64,000 nucleotides of DNA, from contig SVFZ01000006.1 of NCBI GenBank assembly GCA_015056585.1, positions 24,615-88,614 of the forward strand, written 5' to 3'. Shown one piece after another: positions 1 to 8,630 of the stretch. The position numbers and the translations under genes are program-made. This DNA is from Butyrivibrio sp. Lineage in GTDB: Bacteria; Bacillota; Clostridia; Lachnospirales; Lachnospiraceae. The notes under the pieces were generated by a model, which was not told where the DNA came from, did not search any database, and worked only from the letters and a program-made list of their open reading frames with translations. Within the stretch, counting starts at the first letter, position 1. Every line of letters starts with the position of its first letter.

Positions 1-92
1 ATATCATTTCTCTTATCATCAATGGCAGCTAATAGATGTTTTAATGATCCAAAATCATTGTGAGCCATAATAAGGTATGCATGTTTTTTCAT
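1..92 (-). CDS. Partial GT14-like (core-2/I-branching) glycosyltransferase, N-terminus
   Basis: Only the first 30 residues lie in the window; the gene continues past base 1. The protein starts MKKHAYLIMAHNDF and goes on with a Leu-rich helix and an acidic DDKRND segment. This opening (xHAYLIxAHNxF) is characteristic of bacterial core-2/I-branching beta-1,6-N-acetylglucosaminyltransferase-like enzymes found in capsule loci. The start ATG at 90-92 is preceded by an AGAG-rich Shine-Dalgarno stretch. It follows the terminator at 231-279, so it probably has its own promoter in 93-230. The family call rests on a short fragment. Confidence 0.6.
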   Translation of the reverse strand, partial: MKKHAYLIMAHNDFGSLKHLLAAIDDKRND

Positions 93-230
93 AATTTCTC
101 TTTCAAAATTAATAGAATTCCGCTCATAAATCCGCGCGTTATTATATCATCATTACTATTTATTGTATATTGATAATATTGTTGTAATATCTTGTGAATT
201 ATGTATCTTTTTTGTGAACTATTACACACA

Positions 231-279
231 AAAAGACCTCCAAAGGGCTGTTACTTATAACAAAATCCCCCCAGAGGTC
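231..279 (-). terminator. Rho-independent terminator after the first GT2 gene
   Basis: A hairpin with arms gacctc (235-240) and gaggtc (274-279) and inner G/C-tract pairing is followed on the minus strand by a run of T (from the aaaaa at 230-234). It starts 2 bases after the stop codon of the 282-1361 gene and so ends the operon that begins near 5553. Confidence 0.6.
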
Positions 280-281
280 AA

Positions 282-1361
282 TCAGTACGGCATTTTCCAC
301 CGCTCCAGTGGTTCCCTCCCCCGGAGCCTTCTGTAGCAATCATAGAAAAACTGCACAAATCTGTCTCCAATATCACCTTCATCAGTCATTCTTGTTCTGA
401 CCATCAGATGATACCTATACTTAATTTTCGCAATTTCCACCGGATATATTGATATTATTTCATCTTTAAAAGCATCAATTTCCGTATATCGTTGTTCCAT
501 AAAGCTAATATCAGATATTTCCTTAATAGCCTCCACTATTTCGCACGGAGAATGTCCTACATAGGAATGTTCGATCATCTTGACGAATAGCACCGGAAAC
601 TGTTCAAAAAACGATTTTTCAGAATAATCCCCGGCATATTCCCATACATCCATCGTAAGGAGCATATCCTCACTAATCTTATCCGAAAGCTTCTTATGGC
701 TTCCCATTGCAGAATCATTTCTTATCGTATACCTAATGCACCTGTCTGCAACATTGTTCATTTTCGACACATGCATCAAATACTTGATATTAAACGCAAG
801 ATCCTCACCAATTCTGCATTTATCCGGAAATCTTACATTTTTTTCTTTTATGATATCGGTTTTAAACAACTTGTCCCAAACTTCAAATCCCACATGGTAG
901 TCTAAGAGTTCTTTAATCAAAAAACTTATGCGGTCCTTTTCCGAAGAAAAAACTCTCTCTCCCACAATGAAGCCATAGTCTTCAAGCCTGGTTCCTGCAT
1001 CGTCCCATCTGGAGTACTGACAAGATACCATATCTGCCCCGGCATCTTCCATTGCCCTTACCAGAACTTCAATGCAGTAAACCTCCATCAGATCGTCGGG
1101 GTCAAAAAAGAAAATATACTCCCCTGTTGCCTGCTCAATCCCATGGTTTCTGGCAGAGGACACTCCGCCATTTTCCTTGTGGTAAACCTTAATTCTTTTA
1201 TCTGCCATGGCGTACCTTTGAGCAATCTCTAAGGTCGTATCCATTGAGCCGTCGTCAACTATGATTACCTCTAAATTCTTGTAGGTCTGGGCAATCACAG
1301 AATCCAGACTTTTTCCGAGATACTTCTCCATATTATAGGCCGGAATTATCACTGAAACCAT
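282..1361 (-). CDS. Glycosyltransferase family 2 (GT-A fold)
   Basis: This 359-residue protein is a typical GT2 enzyme that transfers a sugar from a nucleotide-sugar to a growing surface glycan at the inner membrane face. The N-terminus carries VIIPAYN (4-10), VDDGS (35-39) and the metal-binding FDPDD (86-90, the DXD motif). The C-terminal half is helical with no clear membrane segment. It is the last gene of a four-gene operon (5553 to 282), 25 bases after the acyltransferase. The ribosome site is weak. Donor and acceptor cannot be read from the sequence. Confidence 0.85.
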   Translation of the reverse strand: MVSVIIPAYNMEKYLGKSLDSVIAQTYKNLEVIIVDDGSMDTTLEIAQRYAMADKRIKVYHKENGGVSSARNHGIEQATGEYIFFFDPDDLMEVYCIEVLVRAMEDAGADMVSCQYSRWDDAGTRLEDYGFIVGERVFSSEKDRISFLIKELLDYHVGFEVWDKLFKTDIIKEKNVRFPDKCRIGEDLAFNIKYLMHVSKMNNVADRCIRYTIRNDSAMGSHKKLSDKISEDMLLTMDVWEYAGDYSEKSFFEQFPVLFVKMIEHSYVGHSPCEIVEAIKEISDISFMEQRYTEIDAFKDEIISIYPVEIAKIKYRYHLMVRTRMTDEGDIGDRFVQFFYDCYRRLRGREPLERWKMPY

Positions 1362-1386
1362 TAATTATAAATGCTCTACCTTTCAT

Positions 1387-2334
1387 TTAAGCAGCATCAT
1401 ATCTCAGCTTAGATTTTAAAACTCTTCCAAGTCTCTGAGCTAATATCGCAAAAGCGATGGCTACTGTAAGAGAGACAATCAAAACTACGGAGTTGTGCAT
1501 ACTGATTCTAGATACTGACCAAATACACAATTGATGAAGCAGGAATATTTCCCAGGAATACTTCCCCAGAAATTCAAAAGTTTTCGACTTTATATTTATC
1601 TTCATAATAACCAAAATAATAAGAAATGCTCCGGTTGTAGAAGAGACTATAGTACTTGCAGGAAATAAAATCCAATTATACGCGAGTCTTGTAGAAACGG
1701 CAAAGGTAATCCCAACAACTATGGTATATAAGTAATATCTCTTGCCTCTTAGATAGCGTATAAGTTCCTCTCTATACAAAGCAAATGCTGCTCCGAAAGC
1801 ATACGTAAAGACATCGTCATACCAATAAGCCTCTTTACCAATCAAAATACATAGTATAATAAACAATACATTTCCAAATGTTATAAACATCAACCTTCGA
1901 TTATTTGAATTAAAAAAAACAAAGGCTAAATCCGTAAATATGAAGAAAAACAATAGACCGGAAAGAAAATTGTTTATAATAATTGAAAAAATTACTATCG
2001 GAAGGTATAACCTCCAGCATCTGTTTGACCATATCTTTTTTAGGTTCAGATCTTTCTTTCTCATATGTCCGGCCATAGTAACATATCCTGCCAAAAGAAA
2101 AAACAAACCTACCGAATACTGTGCCACTCGATACGAGTGTTCTATCCACTGAGTATTATTTACCATCTGTGAAAAATGGTGAAAAAATACAACTATCGTC
2201 ATTATTCCTTTCAATGTGGTAGTCTGTCTCTTGGACATAAACTCTATCTCAAATTCATCATTTTCGTATTTATGGCCTAAAGCTCCCAAAACTAAAATAG
2301 GAAAAATAATTAGGGAAATTATATTAGATAACAC
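1387..2334 (-). CDS. Acyltransferase 3 family membrane protein
   Basis: This 315-residue polytopic membrane protein has about nine or ten hydrophobic segments. Near the first sits the family signature: KGIMTIVVFFHHFSQM (the first His of HH is the expected catalytic base) and the later SVGLFFLLAGYV. Family members move acetyl or other acyl groups onto sugars of extracellular polysaccharides. The start is a GTG with a strong GAGGAG site. It lies between two GT2 genes in a four-gene operon, fitting O-acylation of the same glycan. The acyl group is unknown. Confidence 0.8.
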   Translation of the reverse strand: MLSNIISLIIFPILVLGALGHKYENDEFEIEFMSKRQTTTLKGIMTIVVFFHHFSQMVNNTQWIEHSYRVAQYSVGLFFLLAGYVTMAGHMRKKDLNLKKIWSNRCWRLYLPIVIFSIIINNFLSGLLFFFIFTDLAFVFFNSNNRRLMFITFGNVLFIILCILIGKEAYWYDDVFTYAFGAAFALYREELIRYLRGKRYYLYTIVVGITFAVSTRLAYNWILFPASTIVSSTTGAFLIILVIMKINIKSKTFEFLGKYSWEIFLLHQLCIWSVSRISMHNSVVLIVSLTVAIAFAILAQRLGRVLKSKLRYDAA

Positions 2335-2366
2335 GTTAGCTCCTCTTTAATAAAATATTTGTGTAA

Positions 2367-3419
2367 TCAGCCTTTAATTATCTGATAAATCCCCCTCAGT
2401 AAAAAGAAAATCTCAAATGAACCAATTTTTAAGCTAAAATATCTGATTGAGCTAATCTTTTTTGCTCTGTAAACTTCAGTAAGAATTGTCTGAAACTCAC
2501 TGCTTCGAAGTTCATCGCGAAGCTTCTGTTTAACCAATGCTCTGTATTCCCCTTTGTGATACATCACATAAAAAGCGGTCAATCTCCTAACCCAGTCTGT
2601 TATATATATTCTTTTGACAATAAGGACATTATCTTCTGTAGCGCTTTCCTGTGTAGCCTCCCAAGTTACCAGTCTCCTGTAGATTTCTTTAGTATCCTCA
2701 ATATCCCCATCATGATAAGATATAGAAAGGCTACTGTCAGTTCTCTTGACATAATGATACAAAGGGCTATTAATCATACCAATAAATCCATCCCGTTTAT
2801 CAAGATAATCGAGATTAAACTTTAGATCCTCTCCAATCTTTATATCATCATCAAAAGCTATTGAATTATTCTTAATAACCCTACTGTCATAAAGTTTATT
2901 GGTAACAAAATTGAACAGTTCAAGCCACGATAGTGTAGCTGCCGAGCTTCGCCCTAGGAGATAATTCTCTCCACGGATATATCCATGGGCAGATTCTAGC
3001 GTACGCTCAATACTGCCCCCATTTTTGTTGTACAGATTATCCACATACATTCCACAAACAATCATGGCGACATGCTTATTCTTCCACTGCTCATTTGCCT
3101 CCATATATCTTTGGATTATGTCATCCTCAGGATAATCATCTGCATCAAAAAAGACTATAAAATCGCCTTTGGCATGCCTTATGCCACGATTTCTAGTAGC
3201 TGAAACTCCTGCGTTTGAATGTGTATATACTCTTATTCGATCATCCCGGTCTGCATATGTCTTGCAAATTTCGAGCGTCGAATCGCTTGAGCCATCATCC
3301 ACCACAATAATCTCTATATTCCGGTAAGACTGTCTTATAGTTGCCTCAATACAATCTTTTATAAACTTTTCTGCGTTGTAGGTAGGTATTACTACCGATA
3401 CAAGTATCTCAGAATTCAT
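2367..3419 (-). CDS. Glycosyltransferase family 2
   Basis: This GT2 enzyme of about 350 residues has VSVVIPTYN at its N-terminus, then VVDDGSSDST and the metal site FFDADD. I place the start at the ATG 3417-3419, four bases after the stop of the upstream fusion gene (TAA 3424-3426), which allows translational coupling; the longer reading frame to 3476 would add residues with no family match and overlap the fusion gene. The C-terminus is helical. Donor and acceptor are unknown. Confidence 0.82.
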   Translation of the reverse strand: MNSEILVSVVIPTYNAEKFIKDCIEATIRQSYRNIEIIVVDDGSSDSTLEICKTYADRDDRIRVYTHSNAGVSATRNRGIRHAKGDFIVFFDADDYPEDDIIQRYMEANEQWKNKHVAMIVCGMYVDNLYNKNGGSIERTLESAHGYIRGENYLLGRSSAATLSWLELFNFVTNKLYDSRVIKNNSIAFDDDIKIGEDLKFNLDYLDKRDGFIGMINSPLYHYVKRTDSSLSISYHDGDIEDTKEIYRRLVTWEATQESATEDNVLIVKRIYITDWVRRLTAFYVMYHKGEYRALVKQKLRDELRSSEFQTILTEVYRAKKISSIRYFSLKIGSFEIFFLLRGIYQIIKG

Positions 3420-3423
3420 ATTA

Positions 3424-5553
3424 TTAATATCTAATATACTTCCATAACCATAGTGACAGTTTCTTTTTCCCCCCAAGAACTCCAGGCAGTTTACTCATAC
3501 TAACACTCTCATCGTACAAGCTGGTAAGTCTTTTTTTATCCTGACCGTCTTCCACATTTCTATAACAATACTTAATCTGTTCTAAAAGCGATATCATGGC
3601 ATGTTGTGCAAGCCGCATATCACCGTTTTTCTCATAAAAGCTAATTCTGTCCTTAAGAGCCATAATAATATCCTCATACCGCCTTATAATTCCAATCCCC
3701 ATAATACCACTTGCCCGCTGGTAGTATTTATAAAAAGTCTTAGATGTATAAGATACCAGCTTAGCTTTATATAACAGCTTGTAGGTTGTCGCTTCATCCT
3801 CGTGAAGTACCCCCACCGGAAATCTTACTCCGTCAAACAGTTCCCTTTTATAAAGCTTGTTCCAAACAACTGTGCATATATTATTACTGCGCATCATCTG
3901 AACAGAAGCCTCTTTTCCACTCCATGTTCCCGGCTTGCAGTTTGTAAATACTTCTTCTCTACCCATTTCTGTATAATCATCCCACACGTAAGAGAAGCCA
4001 CAAGCCACGATATCTGCATTATCTCTGCAAAGCTTTTCATGCATGTAAGCCAAAGTGTCTTTTTGCAAAAAATCGTCGCTATCGCAGAAAAAAATATATT
4101 TTCCGGTAGAATTATCCAACCCCATATTTCTTGCCCCGGATAACCCCATGTTCTTCTGATGAATTACCCTGATGCGGGAATCAACTTGCGCAAAACCATC
4201 GCATAGTTTTCCGGAACCATCCGTTGAGCCATCATCAATAAGCAAAACCTCAATATTAGTATAGGTCTGCCCTAGTAATGACCTTACACATCTTTCAAGA
4301 TAATCCGAAACATTATACACCGGAACAACGATAGATATTTTATCATCGTCTATTTTTTTGTCAATTATTTTAATAAAATTAGGATAATAATTTTTTATGT
4401 CAAAAGCAGAAACTTCTCTAGAGCGCTCATATGCTCTTTTTCCCAGCTCTTCCCTGGCCGTTTTGCTCTTGGCAAGCCTAAGCATAGCCTCTGCAAGATC
4501 ATCTGTAAAATTGCTGCTTCTGCTAACAATAACGGCCCCGTCACCAACAACCTCCGGAAGTGCCCCAGAATTGGTAACAATTAGCGGAATGCCCTTACTC
4601 ATAGTTTCTAATGCCACCAGCCCAAAAGGTTCTTCATTCATGGTAGGCATGACTACTATGTCATATTCATTGTACATGCGATCCATATCTGCTGTAGATA
4701 CACGCTTTTTGCAACTAATTCTGTCACTAATTTTGCCTGCTTGGGCCTCAACTTTATTCTCATATTTTGTAGCATTACAAGAAAAGCCAATTATATCCAG
4801 CCTATAATTTGTTCTGTCATTTACATCCACCATGCCTGTGAACTTGGCAAAGGCTTCAGCCAACTCAAGAACGCCTTTTTCAGGAATGACGCGCCCCGCG
4901 TATAAAAAACGGATTTCCTTTCCGGTAGTTTTATGTTCATCAACTTTCGCATCAACATCTCTGTCTTTTAATTTTGTTCCATTATAGAGCAAATGAACCA
5001 TGGCATCGGCATCACAGCAAAGAATCTGCTGCTTTATATAATTGCTTACCGCAATAAACTGAATGCCAAGTGCTGTAAGATCTCTTATACCCTTCGGGCT
5101 TCTGTAAATATCCACATCATTATGCATATGAAAGAAAATCGGTGATTCATAACTGCCTCTACATACAGCAGCTATTCTTTTTGCAATTGAAATCTGGTTT
5201 TCCACAATTACAGCATAATATGGCTCATCTAAGCTTGATAGCCTCTCCTCAAATGCTCTTTCTATGTCTTTATCAAATAGTCTGTAACTCTGCTCAACAG
5301 CAATCGTCCTCTGGAGTTTATCAAGCACCCTGTCAGCAAACTTCTGGCTTTTTTTATACTTAATACCGATTACTCTCGTGTTATTCAAATAGTCATACAC
5401 TTCGGCATCATCCATCACGGAAAAAAGGTCGATCATGAAATCATCATTCAATTCATTATCATTTACTATCCTTGTTATCAATTCTTCCACTGCCCCCCCC
5501 TCTGTAGCAGGTACGGGAAGAATACAGGGTGTAACGATTGCAATATGTTTCAT
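3424..5553 (-). CDS. Bifunctional GT4-GT2 glycosyltransferase fusion
   Basis: This 709-residue protein joins two complete glycosyltransferases. Residues 1-400 form a GT-B enzyme of family GT4: a Gly-Gly donor loop (19-20), AGRVIPEKG (219-227) and the EEPFGLVALE nucleotide-sugar motif (307-316). After a short Lys/Asp linker, residues 405-709 form a GT-A enzyme of family GT2 with SIVVPVYN (407-414), DDGS (440-443) and DSDD (491-494). The two halves probably add consecutive sugars of one repeat unit. It is the first gene of its operon. The start ATG follows an AAAGG site. No frameshift or stop separates the halves. Confidence 0.88.
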   Translation of the reverse strand: MKHIAIVTPCILPVPATEGGAVEELITRIVNDNELNDDFMIDLFSVMDDAEVYDYLNNTRVIGIKYKKSQKFADRVLDKLQRTIAVEQSYRLFDKDIERAFEERLSSLDEPYYAVIVENQISIAKRIAAVCRGSYESPIFFHMHNDVDIYRSPKGIRDLTALGIQFIAVSNYIKQQILCCDADAMVHLLYNGTKLKDRDVDAKVDEHKTTGKEIRFLYAGRVIPEKGVLELAEAFAKFTGMVDVNDRTNYRLDIIGFSCNATKYENKVEAQAGKISDRISCKKRVSTADMDRMYNEYDIVVMPTMNEEPFGLVALETMSKGIPLIVTNSGALPEVVGDGAVIVSRSSNFTDDLAEAMLRLAKSKTAREELGKRAYERSREVSAFDIKNYYPNFIKIIDKKIDDDKISIVVPVYNVSDYLERCVRSLLGQTYTNIEVLLIDDGSTDGSGKLCDGFAQVDSRIRVIHQKNMGLSGARNMGLDNSTGKYIFFCDSDDFLQKDTLAYMHEKLCRDNADIVACGFSYVWDDYTEMGREEVFTNCKPGTWSGKEASVQMMRSNNICTVVWNKLYKRELFDGVRFPVGVLHEDEATTYKLLYKAKLVSYTSKTFYKYYQRASGIMGIGIIRRYEDIIMALKDRISFYEKNGDMRLAQHAMISLLEQIKYCYRNVEDGQDKKRLTSLYDESVSMSKLPGVLGGKKKLSLWLWKYIRY

Positions 5554-5643
5554 TGTAGCCTTTCTAAATCTATCTTATTCAACCTGCCAAATTCTAACCT
5601 TTTTCCCACAAAATGCCATCCCATATTTAAGGCAAGTAGCATA

Positions 5644-5649
5644 ATTATA
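5644..5649 (-). promoter_or_regulatory. Possible -10 element for the GT4-GT2 operon
   Basis: The minus strand reads TATAAT here, about 90 bases before the start codon at 5553. No good -35 lies 16-18 bases upstream, so this is only a candidate. Confidence 0.35.
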
Positions 5650-5849
5650 GTATTTCAATTGACTTTCATATTTTTTATCAGTAATTTGCTCAGACCGGAA
5701 AAGAAGCCATTAAGAATCAAATAATATCTATATTCTCTGTATTCGTGATAAAAAGACAACGGGATATTTATTCATATATTTTCAACAACATCCTTATGTC
5801 CCATTATTTCCAGATTCGTCTGCATTTGAATCCCCCATATTCGCTGACA

Positions 5850-5890
5850 TTCTAAAACAATTATAGCGCCGCAGTTTAAGCGGCGCTACT
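5850..5890 (-). terminator. Rho-independent terminator after the CARDB-like gene
   Basis: A perfect 9-bp G/C-rich stem (5864-5872 with 5880-5888), 7-base loop, followed on the minus strand by a T-rich tail. It closes the operon 8287 to 5929. Confidence 0.85.
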
Positions 5891-5928
5891 CTTTTCTCGC
5901 GATATCCTATGTATATTGCGTACTCAAA

Positions 5929-6840
5929 TTATTTCTTCTTGATATACAGAATTATTGCAACAACGGCAAGGATTAATCCCAATGCAGAAATGCCTCTACC
6001 AATCCAAAGTATCATTTCTTCATTTTCATTTGAAATAGTGATAACCTGATTCTCTTCTACTTCAACGCTGTACTTACCAAGGTCAGTTTCAACTCTCTGT
6101 CCATCAACATCAGTATATGCAAATACCAATTCAATTTCCTGATCGCCTGCCTCAGTAAACTTAATGCGAAGGTCTTCAGAATAGTTCTTGTTGGCTTTAA
6201 TTGTTCCAAGTGAAATCACTTTGCTGTCAGGGGAAACAGTACCCTTTACGAGTATTTCTGCATCTGTAACTTTTTCACTTGTCAGGTTTACAAAACTGAT
6301 ACTAAGAAGGGATTCTCCATTAACAGTTGCATGAGTGCTGACATTTGTGGACTTAACCTCTATTGAGCCGCCACCAGAGTTAGGTATTACAACTGTAGCC
6401 GTATTTGACATCTTTGCATTCATACTTGCATAATCAAACTTGCACACAAGATCCAACATCTCTGAATTATAGTTTGGTGCTATAGTGACCGGTACTGTCA
6501 ATGTTTCCGACGACCCTGCCGCGATAGTTCCAACAAAAAATTGGTTATCACTACCATAAGAAGGATAAATAAGTCCTGTACTACTCGATACTGTCATAAG
6601 TACGTTAGTGGCTGCAGCAGTCCTGCTGGTATTATGAAGTGTCAGTTCAACAGATATTTCCTTACCTGCTGCCAATGTACCACCTTCAATAGAGTAGCTG
6701 TCAATAACAACAACCGCCGCGCTAGGACTAACAGTCTCAACTTCAGTAGCCTGCGCCGTTACGTCGAAACCTGCTCCTCCTATTAGCATCGCAAGGAGAC
6801 ATGCAAAACTCGCTTTAAAAAACAATAGAACCTTATTCAT
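5929..6840 (-). CDS. Membrane-anchored surface protein with CARDB-like domains
   Basis: About 303 residues. An N-terminal signal peptide is followed by two beta-rich modules of about 100 residues each, with the IEGGTLAAGKEISVELTLHN pattern of CARDB/NEW-like adhesion domains (one near 45-150, one near 155-260). A single C-terminal membrane helix then ends in KKK, so the bulk is outside the cell. It is the last gene of an operon with a Wzz-like protein and a tyrosine-kinase homologue, overlapping the latter's stop. Of two adjacent ATGs, the second is better spaced from GGAG. It may be a scaffold or export partner for the polymer; that is inference. Confidence 0.6.
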   Translation of the reverse strand: MNKVLLFFKASFACLLAMLIGGAGFDVTAQATEVETVSPSAAVVVIDSYSIEGGTLAAGKEISVELTLHNTSRTAAATNVLMTVSSSTGLIYPSYGSDNQFFVGTIAAGSSETLTVPVTIAPNYNSEMLDLVCKFDYASMNAKMSNTATVVIPNSGGGSIEVKSTNVSTHATVNGESLLSISFVNLTSEKVTDAEILVKGTVSPDSKVISLGTIKANKNYSEDLRIKFTEAGDQEIELVFAYTDVDGQRVETDLGKYSVEVEENQVITISNENEEMILWIGRGISALGLILAVVAIILYIKKK

Positions 6841-7556
6841 CATCTGTCTCCTTTCTTATTTTTTCTTGCCTTCTTTATATACTTTTCATTCTGGAAATAG
6901 TCGTAGTCCTTATTAAATGAAGCATACTGATCCATATCCATCTTATTGATAATTGTTCCAATGAGATTAGCTTTTACCTCAACGAGTGAATTTGCAGCAT
7001 CTACAAGACCTCTCTTGGACGTCTCACCAACAGAAGAAACCAGAATGGTTGCATCTACATTAACAGCAAGAACCTTGGCATCCATGGCAGCATTTAAAGC
7101 CGGCATATCATAGATAATAAAATCATAGGTCTGCGCCAGTTCATCCTTAACCTCCGCCATTTTACTCGAGCACAGAAGTCTCACAGGATTGTCTATAAGC
7201 TCACCACAAGGAATGTAATAAAGGTTCTCTGTGGTAGTCTCATATACGACCTTGTCAAGAGAAGTCTTATTCATAAGATAGTCTGACAGGCCGTTTCCGG
7301 CATTTTCATTAAGTCTCTTATAGCGATTTTTCTTTCTCATATCGCCATCAATAAGTACTGTCTTCCATCCAGAACTTGCTAGACCTGCTGCCAAATTAAT
7401 TGCTACAGTTGTTGTTCCATCACCAGTCTCACATCCACAGATGACAAAGCTCTTATATCCCTTTTGCTTCCTAAGGATATGAAGGCTCATAACTGACTGA
7501 TCAAATGCATTATTTAATACATAATTATCACTTTTATAAATTTCAAGCTTATTCAA
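6840..7556 (-). CDS. CpsD/CapB-like tyrosine-kinase homologue with altered Walker A
   Basis: This protein of about 238 residues matches bacterial BY-kinases that partner Wzz-like proteins and control chain length. Walker A' (VLIDGDMRK) and Walker B (FIIYDMP) are present. Walker A reads GCETGDGTTT: the normally invariant lysine of GxGK(S/T) is Thr48 (ACA codon at 7413-7415), and the C-terminus has only scattered tyrosines. It is probably a pseudokinase or nucleotide-binding scaffold. I prefer the TTG start at 7554-7556, since a near-perfect AGGAGAGGAGG site lies just before it; the longer TTG start at 7577 would place that site inside the gene. A kinase with the normal motif is encoded at 49546-50373. 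Confidence 0.8.
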   Translation of the reverse strand: MNKLEIYKSDNYVLNNAFDQSVMSLHILRKQKGYKSFVICGCETGDGTTTVAINLAAGLASSGWKTVLIDGDMRKKNRYKRLNENAGNGLSDYLMNKTSLDKVVYETTTENLYYIPCGELIDNPVRLLCSSKMAEVKDELAQTYDFIIYDMPALNAAMDAKVLAVNVDATILVSSVGETSKRGLVDAANSLVEVKANLIGTIINKMDMDQYASFNKDYDYFQNEKYIKKARKNKKGDR

Positions 7557-7573
7557 TTTAGAACCTCCTCTCC

Positions 7574-8287
7574 TCAATCCTTATAATCTGGTATTATTCC
7601 AATAACAGGAATATTTCCTCTGATTGTTGCTTCTCTAACTGTTCGAACCTTAGTATCAAGTATCTCGCAGAAAATAACTATCAAGCATGCAAGAATAAAT
7701 CCTACAATACCAAATAAGATTCTTACCTTCCATGCTTCGAAATCAGCATTATATGATTTGCTATATGTATAGGCATTATCAAGAACTTTAACAGATTCCT
7801 TATTAAGAATATCATTCATTTCCAATGCATAAGACTGAGCCATGGCATCCGCCATCTCCATCGACAGTTCAGGATCTGTAGACGATGAATAAAAAGAAAT
7901 TATCGTTGCCGAACTGTTCATAAAGCTGGCAGTTGTTGCTGCTTTTGAAGCTTTTGCAGATGTACTGACACTTGTTGCAGCCTGCAGATCCTCCGCTGAA
8001 ACATCTGCTCTACCTATAATGAGCGCTGCCCTCTGACAAATCTTGTATGAACTTGCAACATTCAGATATGCATTCATAGCAGTAACAGCGTTCGTAGCAT
8101 CAGAATAATTACCATCTGTTGCCGCATAAACCGTTGCTACCGCAGAGAATTTGTCCTGTTCAGGATTTAGTGTGAGGCCAACTCCAGTTATAAAAGACAA
8201 AAGCGCCATGAGAAGGGTAAACGATACTCTCTTAATTAGCGCACGCATACATCTCCCAACATCGATTTCCAAATCATTCTTATACAT
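7574..8287 (-). CDS. Wzz/CapA-like polysaccharide chain-length regulator
   Basis: About 237 residues with the usual topology: an N-terminal membrane helix (roughly 20-40), a long outside segment rich in Ala/Ser/Thr, and a second helix near 195-215 followed by a short cytoplasmic tail ending IPVIGIIPDYKD. In Gram-positive systems such proteins activate the paired BY-kinase and set polymer length. The start at 8285-8287 is chosen because GGAAGG lies 7 bases upstream and the longer frame adds no family match. It overlaps or abuts the next gene, and the -10 at 8333-8338 fits a promoter. Confidence 0.8.
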   Translation of the reverse strand: MYKNDLEIDVGRCMRALIKRVSFTLLMALLSFITGVGLTLNPEQDKFSAVATVYAATDGNYSDATNAVTAMNAYLNVASSYKICQRAALIIGRADVSAEDLQAATSVSTSAKASKAATTASFMNSSATIISFYSSSTDPELSMEMADAMAQSYALEMNDILNKESVKVLDNAYTYSKSYNADFEAWKVRILFGIVGFILACLIVIFCEILDTKVRTVREATIRGNIPVIGIIPDYKD

Positions 8288-8332
8288 ATAGACTTCCTTC
8301 CTTTGTACATTTACCAACAGGCAACTTCACGC

Positions 8333-8338
8333 ATTATA
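8333..8338 (-). promoter_or_regulatory. Extended -10 promoter element for the Wzz-kinase operon
   Basis: The minus strand reads TGC-TATAAT, a perfect extended -10 box, about 45 bases before the start at 8287. The -35 region is poor, as is common with extended -10 promoters. Confidence 0.55.
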
Positions 8339-8481
8339 GCATCAATGTCAAAAAAAGTATATGTTTTTTTTAAAAATAAACCAATGATAAATGTGTTTTT
8401 TTTTGTTGGATTTCACCAAAAATTAACTAATCACATCCACTTCACATTTTCTTCACACCCCGTGCACCAAGGTTAGTTATA

Positions 8482-8560
8482 CTTTGTTAATAAACTTTTA
8501 AACGTGATAATAATACAAAATACTTTATTAATAGATTTTTAAGCAAAATAATATTACATT
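8482..8560. repeat. Imperfect 41-bp direct repeat upstream of the beta-helix gene
   Basis: Copies start at 8482 (ctttgttaata) and 8523 (ctttattaata). They share most bases over about 38 positions, including ATAAT and TACA blocks at the same spacing. They lie 70-150 bases before the plus-strand start and could be paired regulator sites. Confidence 0.5.
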
Positions 8561-8630
8561 TTCCACACATGTATTTGATAATTAATATGCGTCTTATCAA
8601 CGACTCTATTTCCAAGGAGGGAATTATTCA

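Larger units (their letters stand above)
5554..5928. other. Intergenic stretch, 375 bp
   Basis: This gap separates two minus-strand operons. It holds the terminator of the upstream operon (about 5850-5890) and, at 5644-5649, a perfect minus-strand TATAAT that could be the -10 of the GT4-GT2 operon, with no convincing -35. I see no coding potential in 5690-5850. Confidence 0.5.
8318..8630. other. Divergent promoter region, 313 bp
   Basis: This AT-rich region separates the minus-strand Wzz operon from the plus-strand beta-helix gene. It holds an extended -10 for the minus strand (8333-8338), an imperfect 41-bp direct repeat (8482-8560), and a plus-strand TATACT near 8479 with a poor -35. No gene is seen in it. 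Confidence 0.6.
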
